A DNA stretch of 64,000 bases, from the NCBI GenBank assembly GCA_024516155.1, contig JAJJXM010000034.1, positions 186,001 through 250,000 of the forward strand. The letters are read 5' to 3'. The DNA is from Pyronema omphalodes. Lineage: Eukaryota > Ascomycota > Pezizomycetes > Pezizales > Pyronemataceae. Shown piece after piece: positions 56,201-64,000 of this stretch; the stretch's first letter is position 1; every line of letters begins with the position of its first letter. The notes below the pieces were generated by a model. That model saw only the letters and a program-made list of their open reading frames with translations, was not told the DNA's origin and made no database searches. A program made the position numbers and the translations under genes.

Positions 56201-58879
56201 CGTGAGATTCTTCTCGGATACACGCGTGTTATTGTCGACATTTTTGAAAGCTACCGCGGTTTCAAGTACTCTAAGGACATTGCCCAGAAGCTTCAAATTG
56301 GTACCAGGATTGCGAGAATCTTCAACACCATTCTTCACTACGCCTATGGTGTTGATGAGTTCTCTGATTCCGAGAATAAGATTACCTCTGTACTCATGCC
56401 TTCTGCTGAATACTTGGTATCAGTTTTCTTGGGACAGGGAGAGAATGATCTTCCCATCGAGCCTATTCTTGGGGCTATTCAGGATGGTGTTGCTACTCCG
56501 GAGAGTAGCTTATACACCAAGACTCTTGGATTATGGGTGGGTCAAGTTATTCAAATGGTCAAGTTTGCGGATGTTCTAGTTAGAGTCAGATTGTATCTTG
56601 AGTGAGTACCATTCTTTCATCCATCAACTTCTATGCTAACCATCTTCAGTCGCCCACCATCACATCTCGAGAAGCGTCTATACGCAAACGCTGGCTCTAT
56701 GGCCAAGCTCTACGCTGCAGATGAGCAGTACAAAGCTTATGTTCTCGAGCTTTTTGAGAGCTTGGTTAAGTCCTCTGGCTCCTTCTCTGAGGAGCCTCCT
56801 TCTTTGCTTGGTCACTTGGGCAGTGATTGCGCCAACCACTTCGTTACCTTATTGTCCAGCCTTGACAAGCCCTACCAAGATGAAGGAGTTGAGACTCGTA
56901 TCTGGAACTTCATCTCAGCTGTAGTCAGTAACAAGCAGCAAGGAATGTCAATTCTACTTCTCCGTGGTGAAGCTCTCCGCCAAGGAAGGACTACCGCAAA
57001 GCCGGTCAAGAATAAGTCCATGCTTCAGATTTGTTTTGATTCTCTGGATGAAATCGATACTTTGCCTGTTGAGAAAACCTTGGCTATGTTGGAGATGATC
57101 TCTACCGCCCTAAACTTTTGGACTCTAGCCATGGATGATCTAAGGAAACACCCTAAGATTTTGCCGGGTTTGACTAAGCACGTCGAGAGCTTCAACATTG
57201 AGTTCTTGCCTGCCGACACTAAGGAAATCCTCATCGAGAAGGCTTGCAAGGTCGCTATTGCTGCTCATATTGCCCGTATCCTTGCCCTCTACACCCACTC
57301 CAGACGACCATCGGATAAGGATCAGACTTTCTTCAAGCAGCTCGTCCCCCGTCTAAAGTACTACTTCGATAAGGCTGTCAAGATTAGTGGTTATCGCAGC
57401 AGTCTTCACGCTCTCCTCCCCAAGAACTTCGAAGAGAAGTGGTCCGGTGTCAAGTTGGCACAGTTCAAGAAGACTCGCCTCCGCCGCACTGTCTACGGTC
57501 CCGATGCAGTCTATGACATCGTTCTTGGAGACAAGGTGCTTGGATTTGACCCTACCTGGGCTGGTCGTGTCGATGGATACCGCTCGGAAGTCCAGGAAGC
57601 AAACTTAAACTTATCTCTAGTTCAAACTCAAGTTGATCTCCTCCGTTCCTGGGAGCTCCTTGCGGTTGAACTCTGCGATTTCGCCAAAAACTCTCCAGAG
57701 CTCGCTAAATCCCTTACCGACGTTGTCGTTGCTTGTCTGAAAGAAAACGTTGAAACCGGTCTCCCCTCCAACGTCTTCTCTCAAGTACTCTCCCGACGCG
57801 CCGACTTCGCCTTTGTTGTGGTACAAAAGATTCATCAAGCCCTCCCCACCAGCGATCATTTCTCGAAGGTCTTCACTGCCGCTCTGAAGGCTGTTCATAA
57901 CTCCCGTGCGGAGTTCCATCATGCGCTTACTACTACTGGAATGGACTACTACCGCTCTCTACTAAGGATAATCTATGTTTCCCTCACCGCTATTAGCAAG
58001 AAGGAAAAGCACAGTTTGGAGTTCGGATTGCTGATTGTCGACTTATTGGATATCGTCGTTGCACGCGGTTTTAAAGACCTTGTACAGGCAGCTCATCAAC
58101 ATCCTGATACTGCCAACCCTGCCGATATCGCTTTAGTTACCGGAATCCTCCAGGCTTCCCTTAGGATTAAGGATATCAATGAGATCCACACCGGTTTGGC
58201 AAACCACTTGCATGAAAACCAGACAATCCGTGCTGCTACTACCCTCTTTTCTTGGGCTGAGCAGCTAGCTGGTACTGATGGAGACCCAGTCTATGGAGAG
58301 CTCGCTGTATTGTTCCTTTTGGAACTTTCCAGCGTCCCAGTTATTGCAGAGCAACTTGCGTTGGAAAATGTATTGGAGCTTCTCATGTCTTCTACCTTGG
58401 CAACAAGGATTGCGGTTGGAGGAATTACGCCACACAATAACCCTAGATTACATGCTATCTGGTCTCGAGGCTTGCTTCCTTTGGCGTTGAATTTACTGGC
58501 AAATATCGGAACGAGGTACGGAAGGGAGATTGTTACTTTCTTGAAGTACTTTGAGGCCCAGCTACGGACGGCATTGGAGGGGTGGAAGAAGCCTTCTGTG
58601 GTGGTATTACCGGCAGTGAATGAGGTTGTTGGAGTGGGGATGATCTTAGCGATTGTTAATAAGATGGGAGGAAGAGAAGAGCTGAAGGCAAGTGTGAATA
58701 TCGATACCCAGGTTGCTGCCGATGGTGTTGAGTACCTTTTGGGCCACAGGAACTACCTGAAGTCATTAGTGGCGCCCATGAGTGTAGATGAGGAGGAGAT
58801 GCGAGATGATTTAACGGAGAAGGTTGTGATTGGATTGGGAACTGTGCAGACGCTGCTGCAGGAGGAAGGAGAGGAGTAG
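53275..58879 (+). CDS. nup192: Nuclear pore inner-ring nucleoporin Nup192
   Basis: Five exons (53275-53339, 53402-54197, 54248-54391, 54443-56601, 56650-58879) give 1797 aa, the size of fungal Nup192. Introns are 62, 50, 51 and 48 nt. The first exon encodes only 21 residues and its donor (CC|GTAATT) overlaps an in-frame TAA. Splicing to the acceptor CTAAAACAG restores phase. Characteristic segments include LNIDELSALRIVVLEHQA, TFLEVIHLQQYLFLLLYKTEDYLKAQ spread over the exon 2-3 junction, WFDREGRPS then GAFPNNAEIKGYYMYCNGLA, and YLDRPPSHLEKRLYANAGSM across intron 4. The protein is an all-helical solenoid (Nup205 in animals) that forms the inner ring with Nup93/Nic96 and Nup53. Its stop lies 268 nt from that of the convergent csn2. 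Confidence 0.93.
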
Positions 58880-59147
58880 AGGTGTACTATTATATCTTTT
58901 TTTTTCAAGGTTTTTGTTTTGTTTTGGTTTTACTTAAGGCGATGAGGTTGATGATTGATATTACAAAATGGAAAGTGATTTTTTGTGTTGATTCAAAGGT
59001 TTAAAGCTCCATGATATTATGTTCCGCCATGCAAAGTAACCCGTATTCGGTTCGCTGCTTAATAATGCCTTCCATTTCCGCTTCCCAAACAGGTATATCA
59101 ACTCGCCAAATCAATCCCAGAAACTCCAGTTCAAAAAATATTGCTAT

Positions 59148-60701
59148 CTACCACGCAGCTAGAATTTTGTAAGCCGCCCGAATATAATCCCAAAAATAAG
59201 ACACGGGAAATCGATGCTTACCAGAAACAGACGCATCCTCTATTGCTAATTTGGGTCCTTCAGGCCCAAGATCATTAAACATAGACCTAGTAACTTTCTC
59301 TAGGGCTCTAGTCCACTCCTGGATCGCTTTAACTTTCATCTCGGCGTCGGTTGTAGATTCAATTTGGACAGTACCCTTCGCCTGGTTAATTTTACCGTTT
59401 ACTTTTTTGTCGATGATTAGGAATCCAAGGATCTCTGTGACTTCAGGAATGCTGATTCGTAACTGCTTCGCAATAAACTCCAGTGTGAACCTAGTGAAGG
59501 GTTTAATAAGTTTAAGCAATGCCTCTGTCCGAATGTTCCGGGTGACTTCGTCAATATGCATGCGAATGAACGGATCCGATAAGATTTCGTCTTTGTTTTT
59601 CTCAAGTATAGCTTCATAGCGGTGGATATCGTTGTGCTGATATGCCTCCACCAGATCCGTCATAGCGATAATTCGGGGGTCCGACCTGTATGGCTTGGTC
59701 TCCTGAGATTCGAAGGGGTTGATTTTTGTCTTCATCAACATTGCAGCCAGGACAAGATACTTCAAAACCTGAATACGCTGCAGTGATCCAGCTTCATCAT
59801 AGTTTCGGAAGGACTCAAAGAAGTCACTATTGGCCTCTTCCCAGTTTTCTTGCGACATGTGCATCTTTCCACCACATTCCTTGATGATACCCATAATCTT
59901 TGGATGAGGAACCGCGGATCTGACACGCTGAGCAGCTTTGAAAAGGTCCTTAAGCTTTTGGTTATTGCTCAATTCGGAATACATCTGTATCTCGATCGCA
60001 TAGACTTCAAGAAGGTAAGTTCCTTTGCTTGGGTCGTCTGAGCCGTCAGGCTTCTGGCAGGCTTTGTAGAGAGTTCTGACGTTGCGAGTTAAGCGAGCAT
60101 ATTCCTTACGGTCCAGCCAGAGCTTAGCGAGCTTAATGTTTGTTTTGAGCCAAAGACGCTCGTTGTTGGTGCCCGTGAAAGCGTTTAGTGTTAGGTCATA
60201 GAATTTCTCCATGTAGGGCATGTCTTCCGTATCGTTTGACGAGGAAATGTAGTCAAGCATGTTGTTGACTGACTTCTCAGAGTAGTTTCGCGTTACCGCA
60301 GACTTGATATATGTGAGCAGCTCTTCATAGTGCTCTATCGCCTTTGTTTATCAGTAGTGTTGGTGATAGCTTCGTAAATTGGAGGCGAGCTACCTTATCA
60401 AGCTGCTTCATCTTAAACTCTAGCTTAATCGCCTGTTTTAAACCCTTGAACCCCCTAGTCTCGTTAGCTACAGCTGAAGCTGGAAGTTGAGGCCCGCGCA
60501 CCAATCGCCTTTTTCTTTCTCCGCCTTCACAACTTCTAGAAACTCGTTGATTGCCGCCTGTGGATCTGTCGCTTTCATCTGCTTCGCATTGTAGTAACGG
60601 TTTTCGATATCAACATCGGGTGATTCTTCTTCGCTGTTATCCTCGTAGTCGAATTCGTAATCCTCATTATCAGACTCGAGCATGAAATCATCGTCGGACA
60701 T
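59148..60701 (-). CDS. csn2: COP9 signalosome subunit 2
   Basis: Exons 60502-60701, 60394-60454, 59222-60341 and a terminal 59148-59158 give 463 aa. The N-terminus is acidic (MSDDDFMLESDNEDYEFDYE), typical of CSN2. The junctions rebuild KGDWGFKGLKQAIKLEFKM and then AIEHYEELLTYIKSAVTRNY. TPR-like helices are followed by a PCI domain (FTRFTLEFIAKQLRISIPE, ILGFLIIDKKVNGKI). CSN2 contacts cullin during deneddylation by the signalosome. The last intron (59159-59221, GTAAGC...TTCTAG) is 63 nt, has no in-frame stop, and joins to an 11-nt final exon. If retained, translation continues to the same stop, giving 484 aa. I favour splicing because of good donor and acceptor sites. Confidence 0.93.
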
Positions 60702-61276
60702 CTTGAAGGTGGTGCGCGCGTTGTTGGAAGAGGTGAGGTGGGAGCTTCGTGGAGCTTAGGCGTGGTGGGGCAAAATAGTGCCGGGTAAGTACAGTGGCTT
60801 GTGTCACTCGTTGTGTAACATGTGCGTCATCTCCAGAAACTCATAATGATTTATACGGAATTTTGTAACGCATTCGACCCAACGAGCTTTTTGGAGAGTT
60901 ACGCTAGATCTTTGAGATTAACGGTACTGCAACGCCTCGTTTAGGGTACTCATTTACAATCAAAAAGAATGATGTGTCAATAAATGCGAAGCCCAGTCGT
61001 TTCGCTCAAATCAGAGACTTGAAATTGTACAGCTGGTACGGAATATATCTAAGCTTGTTACTTTATCATGGGAAAATAAGGCTCAGATTTTGTTTATTTA
61101 ATCATACTCTGACTGGGGCTCAAAAGGCCCATGTACGACACAATTCGGCATGAAAGTCGACATCACCTATCTGAAACCTGAGTGATTTCTCATGTCACGG
61201 GACAATATTCATCCGAGTTGCACATCTTCAACTCAATAAATATGATCACCATACGTAATCTTACTGCGTTTAAGCT
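60702..61276. other. Divergent spacer between csn2 and the hydrolase gene
   Basis: 575 nt without a gene, AT-rich toward the hydrolase start. No specific element recognised. Confidence 0.5.
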
Positions 61277-62257
61277 ATGCAGTTTCCACCACTCTACACC
61301 TGGCTTCACCCAGTTCTAACCGCGCTCTCGACCACGGTACCGCTCAACCTCTGGATACGCCTCCGCCTCCTCGCCTACCAGCCCATCGTCCTCCTCACCA
61401 ACACCATAACTAGCTATCGTTACATCCTCAACCCTCCATTCACTGTTCACTATGCTCCTAGTCGAGGCATACATAGAATTCGCTACCTCCTAATATTCCC
61501 CCCAAACTACACCCCGGAGGGGCATCGCAGATATCCGCTCCACATCGCTTTCCATTCCGGGGCATTTCTTGGTGGAATACCCGAGTCGACTATTCCATGG
61601 CTGCAGTACCTTTGTGAGACTACCAATAGTATCATAGTCTCTGGCTCTTATCGCTTCACACCGCTTCACCCGTTCCCCGCTGCAGTCGAAGATGCGGAAG
61701 ACCTCCTGCTACACCTCCTTGAAGTGGCTCCATCATGGGGAGCAGATATAAACAGAATTACGGTATCGGGATTTTCAGCAGGTGGAGGATTGGCTCTGAG
61801 CATGTCTCTTCATGAAGCTGCAAAAGGTCGCATAAAGGCGGCGGTGCTATTTTATTCCGCCATTGATATGAGGAAGCGACGGGAGGATAAGCCAAAACCG
61901 GAGGGTATGCCAAAAGACCCCTTTGCGTGGATTGGACCACTAATAGATACTTATGCCCCAAGCCCGCAGGGCGCAAGGTATCATGATGAGAGGTTGGCGC
62001 CGGTTGATGTGGAGGATATTAGGAGGCTACCGGATAAAGTGCTCATGGTAGTTGCTGGGAAGGATATTTTGGTAGAGGAGAATCTGAGGTTGAAGCAGAG
62101 GCTTGATGACAGGGCGGAGATGAAGGTTTGGGGAGGTAGGTGGCACGGGTGGTTGGAGATGCCGGGCATGGAGAAAGAACAAAAGGAGGTTTTCGAGGGA
62201 GCAGCGTGGTGGGTAGATAGCGTGTTATCGGGACAGCAGAGTGTAGCAGGGATGTAG
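61277..62257 (+). CDS. Alpha/beta hydrolase (fold-3 esterase/lipase-like)
   Basis: 326-aa intronless protein. The N-terminal ~45 residues are hydrophobic with Arg (LWIRLRLLAYQPIVLL), suggesting membrane association. The oxyanion motif is HSGAF (93-97) in place of the usual HGGG/HGGGF. The nucleophile elbow GFSAG puts catalytic Ser at 167. Asp263 (VVAGKDILVEE) and His290 (GRWHGW) complete a triad in the expected order. PFPAAVEDAED is also typical of the hormone-sensitive-lipase-like family. The substrate cannot be deduced. Family members hydrolyse short-chain esters or act on secondary metabolites, but no biosynthetic genes are adjacent. Confidence 0.88.
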   Translation: MQFPPLYTWLHPVLTALSTTVPLNLWIRLRLLAYQPIVLLTNTITSYRYILNPPFTVHYAPSRGIHRIRYLLIFPPNYTPEGHRRYPLHIAFHSGAFLGGIPESTIPWLQYLCETTNSIIVSGSYRFTPLHPFPAAVEDAEDLLLHLLEVAPSWGADINRITVSGFSAGGGLALSMSLHEAAKGRIKAAVLFYSAIDMRKRREDKPKPEGMPKDPFAWIGPLIDTYAPSPQGARYHDERLAPVDVEDIRRLPDKVLMVVAGKDILVEENLRLKQRLDDRAEMKVWGGRWHGWLEMPGMEKEQKEVFEGAAWWVDSVLSGQQSVAGM

Positions 62258-62985
62258 TAGCATTGGTATCTCGGGTTGAAGTATTGTTGATTTATGTGAA
62301 TCATTACAGAACATTAAGTGCTTCACGGTGCCTGACTCCCGACGAGTGACAAATAGTGTAGCGCTCAGGTTTCTCTAGGCCTTCCAATTCACACCATTCA
62401 TAAATTTGCACTCCATATCTTTGACAAATATCCACTCCTAGTTACAGTTACTTCAAAGCCTGTTCGATATCGTTCAGAAGAAAAGGCATTTCACAACAAC
62501 AATGGCGTAATAGCACTATCAACGCCAGTTAAAGAGCAATTGTTTCCACAAAATATCTGCACCTTCAGATAATTTTATTGTAAAGCTCGCTTATCGTGCG
62601 CCTAACTACACTCCTTAGTCTAATTCTGACATTAAGGCGCCTCCTCCAGGACTCGGATATAAGGGCTTTCTGGCATGGCAATAACACAAAAATGGTCTCA
62701 AATTTGATGGGAATTAGTACAGTTGCTTATGACCGCATAGACCGGTTATATTCTAGGTGAAATCGTATGATCTTATGAAGATTCTGCCGTTTTGAACGGT
62801 GGCGGTGAATAAGGTTTTATTATGCCGGTTACGCAGAATTTGAGTTATCTGATGAGAAGGTTTAGGCATCGATTCGTACCATGGTTCTCTGGGTACACTC
62901 TGACATGCATAAGCTGAGTGCAAGTTTGGTCGCGGGAGGAGCGATAATTGTCGTACAAATAGAGGGGCAAAAATGAAAAGAATGA
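62258..62985. other. Intergenic before tRNA-Ser
   Basis: 728 nt with no gene. Immediately 3' of the tRNA (minus strand) are the T runs TTTT and TTTTT (plus 62970-62980), expected for RNA polymerase III termination. Confidence 0.5.
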
Positions 62986-63066
62986 CGACGTCGACAGGAC
63001 TCGAACCTGCGCACGCGAACGTAAGAGATTTCTAATCTCTCTCCTTAACCACTCGGACACAACGCC
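62986..63066 (-). tRNA. tRNA-Ser(AGA)
   Basis: 81-nt cloverleaf on the minus strand. The acceptor stem GGCGTTG pairs with CGACGTC (two G-U pairs). The D arm contains CCGAGTGGTTAAGG, which also serves as A box. The anticodon stem AGAGA/TCTCT holds loop TTAGAAA with anticodon AGA. The long variable arm is typical of type II serine tRNAs. The T arm GGTTCGAGTCC is the B box. No intron. The 3' CCA is not encoded, as normal in eukaryotes. Confidence 0.95.
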
Positions 63067-64000
63067 TTTTTATACAAGCTTCTGCCATAATTAATTTATC
63101 AACATAAATTATTCATCGATGGATTCTTTCACAGTGCTTTACCTCCACTTGTTTTGTAATAACAATGACCAGGAGAGCTTTATTCGGCTTACCGCACGAT
63201 TGCTCTTTTGGTGTGTTACGTATGAGTCGGTCCTCGTCATCCGCCATCAATGTGTCTAATCGATTCGAGGAGATCGATTCCATGGCGCCACAAAGCACAT
63301 TCAGCACCTCGACACAAAATCAGTAAGGCTTGCAGAGTCCAGGAATAATACTATCCGATCAAAGAGTGTTCATATTGCCTTAACGAGTAATGATATCTAC
63401 AAACATATCTGTCAGATGTTCATATCAATATTACACAAAGAAGCGGCGGTAAACCCGGGGTGCGTAAAGAAGTTTGTACGAGTTTCGGAGTTAGGTGGTT
63501 AGTTCCGAACACTTCCACAGCGAGTGATGGCACGTGCACTGATATGTCTTGGAACTTGGTTACGGAAACATCTCACCGGATTCCTCAATGCGCGAAGAAA
63601 CGAAAAAAGTAGAGATCTACAATCGCATTTATTATTTAAAAAGTTTAAGATAGCCTTGTAGACAACTTCCGAATAATTTATACCCATATGTGATAGCCAA
63701 CGTCCGAAGTTCTGGGACACTACGTACACGGGTACGGGTGCCTGGCATGGTGTCACCGTATCAGGCCGAAAGTTTTAGACTGGAAATCGCTTCCGGGTAC
63801 GATGTCATCGTAGATCTTAACAAGGATTGTATGCCATCACTTTTGTTTCTGAAATTGTCATGGATGCTTTCGACGAGGGCAGTTTCTGCAGACACACAAA
63901 GTCTGCACTGAATTCACCATCAAAATTTTGCCTGCTCAATGTGGAGATATGCCGATGTTGGCAACCACATATGTAGTGTTTATGCTACAACTTACCTAAA
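63067..64000. other. Right-end stretch without a supported gene
   Basis: Only short frames, none starting with ATG and carrying protein features. The 85-codon minus frame at 63499-63756 opens on GTG. Nothing recognised. Confidence 0.5.

Overview
The window is nuclear DNA of a filamentous ascomycete (Pezizomycotina). Protein-coding genes carry short GT-AG introns of about 47-84 nt, plus one of 280 nt. The gene set is fungal: sphingolipid C9-methyltransferase, COP9 signalosome subunit 2, Nup192, Rpn3, Snu66/SART1, an Fhl1-type forkhead protein and a Ten1-type telomere protein. One tRNA-Ser(AGA) is present. Class or genus cannot be read from the sequence alone. Exon boundaries below were worked out by hand from splice signals, reading phase and known family conservation, not from transcripts.

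Layout. 1-8.4 kb is sparse and lineage-specific: a two-exon cysteine-rich small protein, a 299-aa orphan and a Pro/Gln/Asn-rich heptad-repeat protein. 8.4-10.9 kb holds an Mpo1-like (DUF962) gene and two tandem paralogous orphans, followed by a tandemly duplicated 3' segment. 10.9-17.5 kb has no confident gene but contains a strong hairpin, a diverged ungapped duplication and long microsatellites. 17.5-23.5 kb is one 1971-codon gene with FHA and forkhead domains. 24.4 kb is a Ten1-like gene, followed by almost 4 kb of microsatellites and telomere-like degenerate repeats. 28.7-30 kb is an atypical protein kinase. 30-35.6 kb is empty of recognisable genes.

35.6-39.3 kb carries Snu66 (tri-snRNP splicing factor) and a ribosomal L1-domain ribosome-biogenesis protein, both on the minus strand. 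42.3-43.7 kb is palmitoyl-protein thioesterase. 45.1-46.8 kb is sphingolipid C9-methyltransferase. 50.4-60.7 kb is a housekeeping block: rpn3 diverges from nup192, and nup192 converges on csn2. 61.3-62.3 kb is an alpha/beta hydrolase and 63 kb is tRNA-Ser.

The genes do not form a pathway cluster. The named ones are dispersed housekeeping functions (nuclear pore, proteasome lid, signalosome, splicing, ribosome biogenesis, lipid metabolism, telomere), separated by long intergenic DNA rich in simple repeats and homopolymers. I found no convincing new multi-gene system. The most unusual items are the tandem orphan pair, the ungapped diverged duplication at 14.9-15.4 kb, the three-armed hairpin at 14.47 kb, the kinase lacking canonical HRD and DFG residues, and the frame-preserving stopless last intron of csn2.
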